DNA from: Dichotomicrobium sp964540795
GTDB taxonomy: Bacteria; Pseudomonadota; Alphaproteobacteria; Rhizobiales; Rhodomicrobiaceae
NCBI GenBank assembly: GCA_964540795.1
Contig: CAZINX010000001.1
Coordinates: 248,001 to 312,000, forward strand
DNA: 64,000 nucleotides
Direction of reading: 5' to 3'
Shown here: positions 8,502 to 18,757 of the stretch, piece after piece
How the letters are laid out: each line of letters starts with the position of its first letter
How positions within the stretch are numbered: position 1 is the stretch's first letter
The notes under the pieces: model-generated
Told to the model about the DNA's origin: nothing
Databases searched by the model: none
What the model saw: the letters and a program-made list of their open reading frames with translations, nothing else
Translations under genes and position numbers: made by a program

Positions 8502-9854
8502 ATGAGCCTGAAAGTCGCCATCGTAGGCCGGCCGAATGTCGGCAAATCGACCCTGTTCAACCGCCTGACCGGGCGCAAACTGGCGCTCGTCGCGCCGATG
8601 CCGGGCCTCACGCGCGACCGCCGGGAGGGTGAATTCGAGATTGCCAACCAGCCGGCCACGCTCATCGACACCGCCGGGCTGGAGGACGCCGAGGCTGGCA
8701 GCATCGCCGAGCGGATGCGCCTCCAGAGCGAGCGCGCCATCGCTGAAGCCGACCTCATCCTGTTCGTCATCGACGCGCGCGCGGGCGTGACGCCGGCGGA
8801 TGAAATGTTCGCCGAGATCGCGCGCCAGTCTGGCCATCCGGTGATCCTCGTCGCCAACAAGGCCGAGGGCAGCGCGGGCGACTCCGGGGTCTATGAAGCC
8901 TACGGTCTCGGACTGGGCGATCCGGTCGCGATCTCCGCGGAACATGGCGAGGGGATCGGCGATCTGCATGATCGGCTGGAGACGGCGGCAGAAGCCGTCC
9001 TGACAGAAGGCATCGCGGAGGCCGAAGCCGCCGAAGACGCGGAGCGGCCGATCCGGGTGGCGATCATCGGGCGGCCGAATGCCGGCAAGTCGACGCTGTT
9101 CAACCGGCTCGCCGGCGAGGACCGCGCCATCACGGGGCCGGAACCTGGCCTCACCCGCGATTCCATCGCCATCGACCTGACCTGGGGCGAACAGCGTATC
9201 AAGCTTTATGACACCGCTGGTCTGCGCCGCCGGTCGCGCGTGCATGAGCAAGCGGAGAAGCTTTCGGTGAGCGATGCGCTGCGCGCGATCCGCTTCGCCG
9301 AGGTGGTCATCGTGCTTTTGGAAGCCGACCGCGCACTGGAAAAGCAGGACCTGCATATCGCCGCGCTGGCCGCCGAGGAGGGCCGGGCGATGGTCATCGC
9401 CATCAACAAATGGGACGTGGTGACCGACAAGGACGCAAAACGGCGCGACTTTCGCGCGGAGATCGACCGGCTCCTGCCGCAGGTCAAGGGCGTGCCGATG
9501 ACCGCGATCAGCGCCCTGACAGGGCGCGGCGTTGCCCAGCTGATCGTGCAGGTCGGCAAAGCTTACCAGATGTGGAATGCCCGCTTCAGCACCGGCAAAC
9601 TGAACCGCTGGCTGTCGGCGGCGATCGAGGCGCATCCGCCGCCTGCGCCCGGCGGACGCCGGCTGAAAATGCGCTATGTGACCCAGCCGGGGGCGCGGCC
9701 GCCGCGTTTCGTGGTGTTCTGCTCGCGGCCCGATGCGGTGCCAGCCTCCTACGAGCGCTATCTGGTCAATAGCTTGCGCGATGCCTTCGACTTGTGGGGC
9801 GTGCCGGTGCGGCTATTCCTGCGCAAGGGCAAGAACCCCTATGCGGATGAGTGA
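8502..9854 (+). CDS. der: Ribosome assembly GTPase Der (EngA)
   Basis: An essential GTPase with two G domains and a KH-like C-terminal domain, acting in 50S subunit maturation. Both G domains are intact: G1 motifs GRPNVGKST and GRPNAGKST, G3 DTAGL in both, and G4 NKAE and NKWD. The product is 450 residues, standard for the family. Its stop codon lies one base upstream of the holC start, so the two genes are probably co-translated. Confidence 0.97.
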   Translation: MSLKVAIVGRPNVGKSTLFNRLTGRKLALVAPMPGLTRDRREGEFEIANQPATLIDTAGLEDAEAGSIAERMRLQSERAIAEADLILFVIDARAGVTPADEMFAEIARQSGHPVILVANKAEGSAGDSGVYEAYGLGLGDPVAISAEHGEGIGDLHDRLETAAEAVLTEGIAEAEAAEDAERPIRVAIIGRPNAGKSTLFNRLAGEDRAITGPEPGLTRDSIAIDLTWGEQRIKLYDTAGLRRRSRVHEQAEKLSVSDALRAIRFAEVVIVLLEADRALEKQDLHIAALAAEEGRAMVIAINKWDVVTDKDAKRRDFRAEIDRLLPQVKGVPMTAISALTGRGVAQLIVQVGKAYQMWNARFSTGKLNRWLSAAIEAHPPPAPGGRRLKMRYVTQPGARPPRFVVFCSRPDAVPASYERYLVNSLRDAFDLWGVPVRLFLRKGKNPYADE

Positions 9855-9855
9855 G

Positions 9856-10305
9856 ATGGCGGAAATCCTTTTCTACCATCTTGAGCGCCAGCCGCTTGAG
9901 CGGGTGTTGCCCGTGCTCCTGGAGAAGACACTGGCGCGCGGCTGGCGCGCGGTGGTCCAGACGGCCTCGCAGGAATATGCTGAGGCGCTGGATTCGCATC
10001 TGTGGTCCTACCGCGACGATTCGTTTCTGCCGCACGGGCTGGCGAGCGAGCGGGACGCGCAGAGCTACCCCATCGTCCTGACGCCGGAGACCGCGAACCC
10101 GAACGGCGCGCAGGTGCGTTTCATCGTGGAGGGTGCGCCGCTGCCCGATGCAAGCGATTATGCGCGCGTTGTGCTGCTGTTCGATGGCGGCGATGAGGGC
10201 GCGCTGGCGGCGGCGCGGGCAAGCTGGAAGGCTGCCAGGCAGGCCGGGCACGAGGTGACGTACTGGCAGCAGAGCGAAACCGGAAAGTGGGAGAAGAAAG
10301 CGTGA
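9856..10305 (+). CDS. holC: DNA polymerase III chi subunit
   Basis: Part of the replicative clamp-loader assembly; chi links the polymerase to SSB. The 149-residue product begins MAEILFYHLERQPLE, typical of HolC, and continues with the conserved LEKTLARGWRAVV and LDSHLWSYRDDSFLPHG. I chose ATG 9856 because its N-terminus matches the family; an ATG at 9847, inside the der stop region, is the alternative. The gene sits directly behind der, whereas in many bacteria holC follows pepA. Confidence 0.93.
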   Translation: MAEILFYHLERQPLERVLPVLLEKTLARGWRAVVQTASQEYAEALDSHLWSYRDDSFLPHGLASERDAQSYPIVLTPETANPNGAQVRFIVEGAPLPDASDYARVVLLFDGGDEGALAAARASWKAARQAGHEVTYWQQSETGKWEKKA

Positions 10306-11003
10306 GCGGAGCGGAACAGCCAGAGGATTTCGAGACGCGGCGCGCGCATGGCAAGGCGGTGGCCGACCGGATCCGCGCGGAATGCGAGCGTGCGGGCAAG
10401 CCGCTCGGCTGGTTCGACGCGGTTTATCGCGGCGCGGAAGGTGATCCGGCCATGGTGCCGTGGGGGCATCAGAAGGTCCGCCCCGAGCTGGCGGAATGGC
10501 TGGCGGGGCTGCCCGCGGATGCGCCGCGCGGGCGCGTCCTCGATGTCGGCGCTGGGCTGGGCGATAACGCGCACGCGCTGGCGGAAGCCGGGTTCGACGT
10601 CACGGCCTTCGACATCTCCGGCGAGGCGGTCGCGTGGGCTGCCAAGCGCTTCGCGTATCCGAACATCCACTGGGCTGTGCATAATCTGATGGACCCGCCT
10701 TCGGAGGAGTGGCGCGCGGCGTTCGATCTGGTCTGCGAGGTCTACACCCTGCAGGCGCTGCGCCAGTCGATGCGGGCGGGCGCAATCGCACGGCTGCCGG
10801 ACTACGTGAAGCCCGGCGGCCAACTTCTCGTCATCACCAAGGCGACCGACGCGCCGCCCGAAGGCGAGACGCCGCCCTGGCCGTTGCAGCGGCATGAGCT
10901 GGACGTGCTGGCGCAGATGCTGGAAACGGAAAGCTTCGAGTATCTGGAAGCCGAAGGCGGCAGCTCGGCGCATTTCCGCGCGCTCTACCGCAAGCCCGAA
11001 TAG
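10302..11003 (+). CDS. Class I SAM-dependent methyltransferase
   Basis: A 233-residue methyltransferase with the SAM-binding motif I VLDVGAGLGDNAHALA, the acidic residue of motif II in VTAFDISGEAV, and motif IV DLVCEVYTLQAL. The tail (HFRALYRKPE) ends as in small-molecule methyltransferases of this group; the substrate is unknown. The GTG start at 10302 overlaps the holC stop by four bases (GTGA) and has GGGAGAAG upstream, so it is translationally coupled to holC. A GTG at 10287 is possible but less likely. Confidence 0.85.
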   Translation: MSGAEQPEDFETRRAHGKAVADRIRAECERAGKPLGWFDAVYRGAEGDPAMVPWGHQKVRPELAEWLAGLPADAPRGRVLDVGAGLGDNAHALAEAGFDVTAFDISGEAVAWAAKRFAYPNIHWAVHNLMDPPSEEWRAAFDLVCEVYTLQALRQSMRAGAIARLPDYVKPGGQLLVITKATDAPPEGETPPWPLQRHELDVLAQMLETESFEYLEAEGGSSAHFRALYRKPE

Positions 11004-11087
11004 CGCTCGGCGCAACTGCGGGCTGGCGCGGGCCGCTTCGCCTCGTTATCGTCCGGCCAATAAAATCCGGCCAGATGGGAGTGATAA

Positions 11088-11441
11088 ATGCCAGCCTTGC
11101 GCCTGTATCTTTCCGTTGTCCTCATGCTGTTCGCCGCCGCGCCGGCCTCCGCGCAGACGCTGGAGCAACTCGATATCGCCGATGGCGAGCAGCTTGCGGA
11201 AATGCTTTGCGTCAACTGCCATCAGGTCGCGCAAGACGAGCCGGGCGCGGTGATGGCCGACGTGCCCGGCTTCGTCGCAATCGCCAACCGCCCCGGCATG
11301 ACCGCGGAAAAGATCGAGGCTTATGTGCTCGACCCGCATCCCGCCATGCCGCGAATCCAGTTCACCCGCGCCGAGCTTGAGGACATCGCGAAATACATCA
11401 TGAGCCTGCGCGACGACGAGGCGCAGGAGGACCCGAACTGA
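11088..11441 (+). CDS. Small periplasmic cytochrome c
   Basis: A 117-residue c-type cytochrome. The signal peptide LYLSVVLMLFAAAPASA is followed by a haem-attachment motif CVNCH and, about 60 residues on, HPAMPRIQFTRAELEDIAKYI, where the Met is the likely sixth ligand. This is a class I monohaem cytochrome exported and matured in the periplasm. Its redox partner cannot be inferred from the neighbours, a methyltransferase and pccA. GGGAG precedes the ATG. Confidence 0.88.
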   Translation: MPALRLYLSVVLMLFAAAPASAQTLEQLDIADGEQLAEMLCVNCHQVAQDEPGAVMADVPGFVAIANRPGMTAEKIEAYVLDPHPAMPRIQFTRAELEDIAKYIMSLRDDEAQEDPN

Positions 11442-11532
11442 CGCTTTTCGGCCACACGGTTTACCCCGCGTGGGCCGCGGGCTAAAACATCACGCCAATA
11501 ACAAGCCGATCCTGTTTCGGGAGACCGCCTGC

Positions 11533-13551
<2,019 letters not shown>

Positions 13552-13605
13552 CCGCGCCATGAGCGGCAGACCGGGCCTTGTGAGGCGCAACGAAGCGAGG
13601 GTGAG

Positions 13606-14238
13606 GTGATTTCCGCCAGGTGGCTTTTTACATTTTACGGGCGCATCGGCCGGGGCCGCTGGTGGATGGCGTTTCTCGTTCAGATCATCATCGTTGTGGT
13701 CGCGAGCTTGTTTGCGTCTCTCATCACGCCTATGGGGCCGGGCGGCGGACCGCCCGCTGGCGCCCCAAACGTTCCGGCCGCTTTCGTCATGCTGGCGGGC
13801 TTCGCGGTGGCGACTTGGATCTCGCTGGCGACCTCCGTGAAGCGGCTGCACGACCTTGGCGTATCGGGCTGGTGGATCGTCCCGCTTTTTCTGGCGTCGA
13901 TGGCGGGCAGCGCGGTCTCGAATGCCGCCCCGCCGGGCAGCTTGGAGGGGATCGTCCTCATGCTCGTGGGGCTGACCCTCACCTTCGGTCCGATCATCTA
14001 TCTCGGCGCAGTGCCGGGACAGGCGGGCGAAAATCGTTTCGGGCCCGATCCGCGGTCTGAAGGCGGCCAGCCTGACACGAGCTTCAACCCAGGCGGCGGC
14101 GACCAGCCTTCCGGCGCGCAGAGCGGGCGGGTTGAAAGCTTCAGCGACGAACTGCGCGATTTACAGCGGCTGCGGGATGACGGCGTGATTTCGCAGGACG
14201 AGTTCGACCGCAAGAAGAAGGAGATCCTCGGCATTTAG
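13606..14238 (+). CDS. DUF805 membrane protein with SHOCT tail
   Basis: A 210-residue inner-membrane protein. It opens with the DUF805 signature FTFYGRIGRGRWW, then shows three to four hydrophobic segments (IIIVVVASLFASLI, FVMLAGFAVATWISLA, IVPLFLASMAGSA, IVLMLVGLTLTFGPIIYLG) and the SVKRLHDLG motif. A disordered linker leads to a SHOCT domain (LRDLQRLRDDGVISQDEFD). Function of the family is unknown. The start is GTG at 13606. Confidence 0.85.
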   Translation: MISARWLFTFYGRIGRGRWWMAFLVQIIIVVVASLFASLITPMGPGGGPPAGAPNVPAAFVMLAGFAVATWISLATSVKRLHDLGVSGWWIVPLFLASMAGSAVSNAAPPGSLEGIVLMLVGLTLTFGPIIYLGAVPGQAGENRFGPDPRSEGGQPDTSFNPGGGDQPSGAQSGRVESFSDELRDLQRLRDDGVISQDEFDRKKKEILGI

Positions 14239-14254
14239 TCGATAGCCGACGCGT

Positions 14255-14749
14255 ATGATCCTCTATTTCGCCTATGGCTCGAACATGCATCCGCGCGTGA
14301 TGGCTGCGCGCTGCCCCGGCGCACGGGCGGTCGGTACAGCGCGGCTCGACGGCTGGCGCTTCCTCATCAACAAGCGCGGCGCGGCCTCGATCTGGCCGGA
14401 TGCCGATCATGCCGTCCACGGCGTCCTGTGGTGGTGCAACCTTGCCCATATCGACGCGTTGGATGCTTATGAAGGCGTGCGCTGGCGCAACTATTTCCGC
14501 CGCCGGCTCGTTGTCGCGCAGGACGAAGGCGAAGCAGGCGCGTTCGTCTATACGGGCAGCCGGCACATGCCCGGGGTCGCGCGGCCGAACTATCTGCTCA
14601 GCGCGGTGCTGCCCGGTGCGCGGGAATTCGGGCTGCCACGCTCTTACATCGCCCAGCTGGAGGGCTGGCTGCCGCGCCGGCCTCTGGGCGCGCACGGGCC
14701 GGACCGGCAATATCTGGGGCGAAGGCGGCCGGTGCGCTTTCCGCGATAA
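14255..14749 (+). CDS. Gamma-glutamylcyclotransferase-like (GGCT/AIG2) protein
   Basis: A 164-residue protein of the GGCT fold. The substrate-loop motif YFAYGSNM is at residues 4-11 and the probable catalytic Glu lies in DAYEGVRWRNY. Relatives release 5-oxoproline from gamma-glutamyl compounds, but many family members have other or unknown substrates. It is followed after 17 bases by acyP on the same strand. Confidence 0.85.
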   Translation: MILYFAYGSNMHPRVMAARCPGARAVGTARLDGWRFLINKRGAASIWPDADHAVHGVLWWCNLAHIDALDAYEGVRWRNYFRRRLVVAQDEGEAGAFVYTGSRHMPGVARPNYLLSAVLPGAREFGLPRSYIAQLEGWLPRRPLGAHGPDRQYLGRRRPVRFPR

Positions 14750-14766
14750 GGAAAAAAGAGGCGCTG

Positions 14767-15051
14767 ATGGCTGATCAGAGGACCGTCCACGTGCGCATCA
14801 CCGGCGACGTGCAGGGCGTGGGCTTTCGCGCCTGGACGCGCCGGCAGGCAGCCGAACTCGGCCTGTCGGGCTGGGTGCGCAACATGCGCGATGGCACGGT
14901 CGAGGCGCTGTTCGCCGGTGCGGCGCAGGATGTTGAGGCGATGATCGAGCGGTGCCGCTCCGGGCCGCGCGCGGCGATCGTGGATGATGTGGAGATCGTC
15001 GCGGAGGGCGGCGAAGCGCCGGAGGGCTTTAGCGTCAAGCCGACGATGTGA
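14767..15051 (+). CDS. acyP: Acylphosphatase
   Basis: A 94-residue enzyme that hydrolyses acyl phosphates. The family motif VRITGDVQGVGFRAWTRRQA contains the catalytic Arg, and the conserved Asn is in GWVRNMRDGTVEA. The length is standard. Its last 17 bases overlap the end of the convergent ABC-F gene. Confidence 0.95.
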   Translation: MADQRTVHVRITGDVQGVGFRAWTRRQAAELGLSGWVRNMRDGTVEALFAGAAQDVEAMIERCRSGPRAAIVDDVEIVAEGGEAPEGFSVKPTM

Positions 15052-16939
15052 GCGCATCCGCTGCGGCCGCCGCCTCATATTCTTCCGAGGCCGCGAGCCA
15101 GTCTTCTTCAGCCTGTTCCAGCTCCTTGGCGAGCTCCCCGCGCAAGCGTGCAAAGTTGCGCGCCTTATCCGGCGTGTCGTCGTAGAGCGCGGGATCGGCT
15201 AGCTTTTCATCCAGTTTGGCGAGCTTGGCCTGCAGCATCTCCATCCGCTCTTCGTGCTGCTTGATCGCCTTCTTCAGCGGGGCGAGTTCGGCGCGGCGCG
15301 CGGCGGCGGCGCGGCGGTCTTCTGTGCGGCTTGCCCGGCCGCTCGGCGCGGCTGAGGCGGAACGGGCGCTTGTCCGCGGCCCTGTCACCTGCGCGCGATA
15401 GCTGGCGATGTCGCCGTCATAAGGTTGCGCCGTGCCATCCGCGACCAGCCAGAGCCGGTCGGCGCAGGCTTCAATGAGGTGCCGGTCGTGGCTGATAAGG
15501 ATGACCGCGCCCTCGTATTCGTTCAGCCCCTGGATCAGCGCCTCGCGGCTATCGACGTCGAGGTGGTTGGTCGGTTCGTCGAGGATCAGCAGATGCGGTG
15601 CGCCGAACGCAGCAAGCGCCATCAGCAACCGCGCCTTCTCCCCGCCCGACAGCTTTTCGCATTTCGTATCGGCCTTGTCCGCGCCGAAGCCGAGCTGGCC
15701 GAGCTTGGCGCGCTTTTGCGCCTCGGTGGCGTCGTCCATCAGCGCTGCGATGTAGTCGTAGGGCGATTTTGCGGGGTCGAGGTCGTCCATCTGGTGTTGG
15801 GCGAAAAAGCCGGTCTCAAGCTTCTTGGACGCGCGCCGATGCCCGGCTACCGGCTCCAGCCGGCCTGCCAGCAGCTTGGCGAGCGTGCTCTTGCCGTTGC
15901 CATTCGCGCCCAGAAGCGCGATGCGGTCATCGACGTCGAGGCGCAGGTTCAGGTCGCGGAGCACAGGCTTGTCCGGGTCGTAGCCGACGGCGGTATTTTC
16001 AATTCGGATCAGCGGGTTGCCAAGAGGGCGCTCCGGCGAGGGAAAACCGAAAGGAACCACCTGTTCCTCTACGGCCGCGGCGATAGGCTGCATCTTCGCC
16101 AGCGCCTTCAGCCGGCTCTGCGCCTGACGCGCCTTGGTGGCCTTGGCGCGGAAGCGCTCGACGAACGCCTCCATGTGCCGGCGCATCTCATCCTGCTTCT
16201 TCTTCAGCTTGAGTTGAAGCCGCTGCTGCTCGCGCCGGGTCTCCTCGAACCTGTCGTAGCCGCCGGAATAGAGCGTCAGCTTGCGGTTCTCCAGATGCAG
16301 GATCGAGTCCATCGAGCTGTTGAGGATGTCGCGGTCATGACTGACGACGATCACGGTGTGCGGGTAACTGCGCAGGAAATTTTCCAGCCACATCACGCCT
16401 TCGAGGTCGAGATAGTTGGTCGGCTCATCGAGCAGCAGCAGGTCTGGCGCGGCGAACAGCACCGATGCCAGCGCCACGCGCATCCGCCAGCCGCCCGAAA
16501 AGGCTGAGCAGGGCTGAGCTTGCGCTGTCTCGTCAAAGCCGAGACCGGCGAGGATGCTGGCCGCGCGCGCCGGGGCCGAATGCGCGTCGATGTCGTTGAG
16601 CCGCAGGTGGATGTCCGCGATACGCTCGGGGTCGGTCGCGGTCTCGGCTTCGGCCATCAGGCCCGTGCGCTCGGCGTCGGCGGCGAGCACGGTGTCGAGC
16701 AGGCTCTCCGGGCCGCCCGGCGCCTCCTGCGCGACCTGGCCGAGGCGCGCATTCTTCGGGATCGAGATGCTGCCTTGATCCGGCGCGATCTCGCCGGTGA
16801 TGAGGCGCAGAAGCGTCGATTTGCCCGTGCCGTTGCGCCCGACCAGCCCGACCTTGTGGCCATCGGGAATTGCGGCCGTGGCCCCTTCGAACAGCGGCTT
16901 GCCCTCGATGCGATAGGTCAGATCGTTGATGTGCAGCAT
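15035..16939 (-). CDS. ABC-F family ATPase (Uup/YheS type)
   Basis: A soluble 634-residue protein with two ABC domains and no membrane segment. Walker A sequences are GRNGTGKST and GANGNGKST, signatures are FSGGWRMRVALA and LSGGEKARLLMALA, and Walker B is LLLLDEPTNYLD and LLILDEPTNHLD. The inter-domain linker and a long C-terminal coiled coil (from about residue 560) are present, as in Uup and YheS. Proteins of this group act on the ribosome. I start at ATG 16939 (MLHINDLTYRI) because the upstream extension has no family similarity. Confidence 0.93.
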   Translation of the reverse strand: MLHINDLTYRIEGKPLFEGATAAIPDGHKVGLVGRNGTGKSTLLRLITGEIAPDQGSISIPKNARLGQVAQEAPGGPESLLDTVLAADAERTGLMAEAETATDPERIADIHLRLNDIDAHSAPARAASILAGLGFDETAQAQPCSAFSGGWRMRVALASVLFAAPDLLLLDEPTNYLDLEGVMWLENFLRSYPHTVIVVSHDRDILNSSMDSILHLENRKLTLYSGGYDRFEETRREQQRLQLKLKKKQDEMRRHMEAFVERFRAKATKARQAQSRLKALAKMQPIAAAVEEQVVPFGFPSPERPLGNPLIRIENTAVGYDPDKPVLRDLNLRLDVDDRIALLGANGNGKSTLAKLLAGRLEPVAGHRRASKKLETGFFAQHQMDDLDPAKSPYDYIAALMDDATEAQKRAKLGQLGFGADKADTKCEKLSGGEKARLLMALAAFGAPHLLILDEPTNHLDVDSREALIQGLNEYEGAVILISHDRHLIEACADRLWLVADGTAQPYDGDIASYRAQVTGPRTSARSASAAPSGRASRTEDRRAAAARRAELAPLKKAIKQHEERMEMLQAKLAKLDEKLADPALYDDTPDKARNFARLRGELAKELEQAEEDWLAASEEYEAAAAADALTSSA

Positions 16940-17078
16940 GGCTGAGAAGGTTTGAGACGCGCCCGGCGAATGCAAGGATTTTGTTTGCCCGCTGCGGCGT
17001 CCGCGGGCCTTGTCCGGCGCGAGCGCGGCGGCTATAAGCAGCCCCGAGTTCACATCCTGAAAAACGAGGGTTCAAGGC

Positions 17079-17501
17079 ATGGCCACGGAGCGGACGCTAT
17101 CAATCATCAAGCCCGACGCGACCGAGCGCAACATTACCGGCAAGATCATCGCGATGCTGGAAGAGGGCGGCCTGCGGGTCGTCGCGCAAAAGCGTGTGCG
17201 CTGGTCGCGCGAGCAGGCGGAAAAGTTCTACGAGGTGCACAAGGAGCGCCCGTTCTATGGCGATCTGGTCAACTTCATGATCTCCGGGCCGATCGTCCTG
17301 CAAGTGCTTGAGGGCGAAGGGGCGGTGGCGACGAACCGCGAGATCATGGGCGCGACCAATCCATCCGAAGCCGCGCCGGGCACCATCCGCGCCGAATTTG
17401 CGGAAAACATCGAACGCAACTCCGTACACGGCTCCGACAGCCCGGAGAACGCGCAGACGGAAATCGCTCTGTGTTTCGACGAAAGCGAGATCGTCGGTTA
17501 G
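17079..17501 (+). CDS. ndk: Nucleoside diphosphate kinase
   Basis: Balances nucleoside triphosphate pools by transferring the gamma phosphate through a phosphohistidine. The 140 residues include ERTLSIIKPDA, the KERPFYGDLVNFM segment, and the active-site His in NSVHGSDS. GAGGG lies upstream of the ATG. Divergent from the ABC-F gene. Confidence 0.97.
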   Translation: MATERTLSIIKPDATERNITGKIIAMLEEGGLRVVAQKRVRWSREQAEKFYEVHKERPFYGDLVNFMISGPIVLQVLEGEGAVATNREIMGATNPSEAAPGTIRAEFAENIERNSVHGSDSPENAQTEIALCFDESEIVG

Positions 17502-17523
17502 GGCAGGGGAGAGCGGCGCGGAC

Positions 17524-17553
17524 GACCCGCGCGCGACCGCTGACGCGCGGGTC
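17524..17553. terminator. GC-rich hairpin between convergent genes
   Basis: A perfect 10-bp stem (GACCCGCGCG / CGCGCGGGTC) with a 10-base loop lies after ndk and touches the stop codon of the opposing gene. There is no T-run; it may act as a shared transcription barrier. Confidence 0.5.
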
Positions 17554-17975
17554 TAGAAGCGGTGCTTCAGGGTGCCGCGAATGATGACGTCGTCCTGCTG
17601 CGCCTCGCCGGCGTTCGCATCCGGCGTGGTCTGAATGTCTTTCATCTCGAATTTCGTTTCATCCGGCGCGCCGTAAAGCAGCTCCAGCCCGAAATCGAAC
17701 TTCGGCAAGGTTCCGATGTAGCCGATGCCCGGAATGTTCAGCGGTGTGCCGTCGCTATCCCCTGGGCTGGCCGATGCCGGGTCGATCATGCGCAGCGCGG
17801 GAAGCTCATCCTGCACCGGCGTTCCGGGCGCGGACCTGAGTTCCGCAGGCGCTTCGACCACGGCCGTGCCGGGCACAGATGGCGCGCTGTCCACTTCGCT
17901 GAAGGCGGACGCCGCGCCCGATCCGATGACGAGGCCGGCCGCGCCTGCAAGGATTGTCAATGATACTCTGCGCAT
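17553..17975 (-). CDS. Secreted hypothetical protein
   Basis: A 140-residue protein of no recognised family. It has a clear signal peptide (SLTILAGAAGLVIGSGAASA), then a Pro/Ala/Glu-rich stretch, a Gly/Leu-rich motif (IPGIGYIGTLPKFDFGLEL) and an acidic tail ending TLKHRF. I chose ATG 17975 because GGGAG precedes it and the signal peptide then begins with the usual MRR. Probably periplasmic or outer-membrane associated. Confidence 0.65.
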   Translation of the reverse strand: MRRVSLTILAGAAGLVIGSGAASAFSEVDSAPSVPGTAVVEAPAELRSAPGTPVQDELPALRMIDPASASPGDSDGTPLNIPGIGYIGTLPKFDFGLELLYGAPDETKFEMKDIQTTPDANAGEAQQDDVIIRGTLKHRF

Positions 17976-18239
17976 AGGTCTTACTCCCGCTGCTACGCTC
18001 AACATGGCTTCACGCCGCGGCGGATGCAAGTTTCTCCCGTGAACTCTTAAGCACTTGTTAAAGAACGAGAAATCGGGACGAGATTGTGATTCTGTGTTGC
18101 ACACGCAACAGGAGACGTGCCGCGAACTCAGGTTGTTGCGGCCCGATTAGAGCGAAAAATCAGGAGGTTCGTGCGCCTCGGGCCGGATTCCCACAGCTTA
18201 TGCACAGGGCGCGGGTCTGTCCGGCGAATCGCCAGCGCC

Positions 18240-18410
18240 TCAGACGCCGTCCGCAAGCACCCCGAGCAGCAGCACGATATAGCCGGCCAGCAGGAGCCAG
18301 AAGGACACGTCGGTGACGAACGGAATGTAATGCACCACGCCCGCCACGCCCAACCCGGCGAGAATCACGGACATCAGGACCACGCTAAGCCGCGGCCGGT
18401 AGAGTCGCAT
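18240..18410 (-). CDS. Small two-helix membrane protein
   Basis: A 56-residue protein encoded from ATG 18410, with GGGAGGTG directly upstream. It has a basic N-terminus (MRLYRPR) and two hydrophobic segments (SVVLMSVILAGLGVAGVV and FWLLLAGYIVLLLGVL). It resembles the next upstream gene product (18451-18639): both have RLS at the start of helix 1 and FW plus LLLxLG in helix 2. Function unknown. Confidence 0.6.
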   Translation of the reverse strand: MRLYRPRLSVVLMSVILAGLGVAGVVHYIPFVTDVSFWLLLAGYIVLLLGVLADGV

Positions 18411-18450
18411 CCCGCACCTCCCTATCAGCGCCGTTTCAGCCGGCCGGGCG

Positions 18451-18639
18451 TCAGAAGCCCTTCAGCACATTGCCGAGCGCCAGCAGAAGGAATGCGACCA
18501 TGGCGACCCAGAAGCCGGGAAGAAACGCGTACTGCGTCAAGGCCGGCACGAACTGGGGTGCGATCTCGATCACCAGCGCCAGAATGGCGATCAGCAGAGA
18601 AAGGCGGAAAGTCAGCTTGGTCGGCGGCGACAGCATCAT
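18451..18639 (-). CDS. Small two-helix membrane protein
   Basis: A 62-residue protein starting MMLSPPTKLTFRLS, with GGGGGAG eight bases upstream of ATG 18639, which is why I reject the longer frame to 18828. Helix 1 is LSLLIAILALVIEIA, then a short periplasmic loop, and helix 2 is FWVAMVAFLLLALGNVL. It is followed 40 bases downstream by a similar gene, suggesting a tandem duplication. Function unknown. Confidence 0.65.
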   Translation of the reverse strand: MMLSPPTKLTFRLSLLIAILALVIEIAPQFVPALTQYAFLPGFWVAMVAFLLLALGNVLKGF

Positions 18640-18757
18640 CTGTGTTACTCCCCCGTTAACGCCCGACGCCGTTGCAGATAGACGATAACAGGGTCGGCTG
18701 GCAAGCGGGATCGCGCCTGCGGCCGAGACAGCGCGCAAGCGTGGTCCCCTGGCCGCT

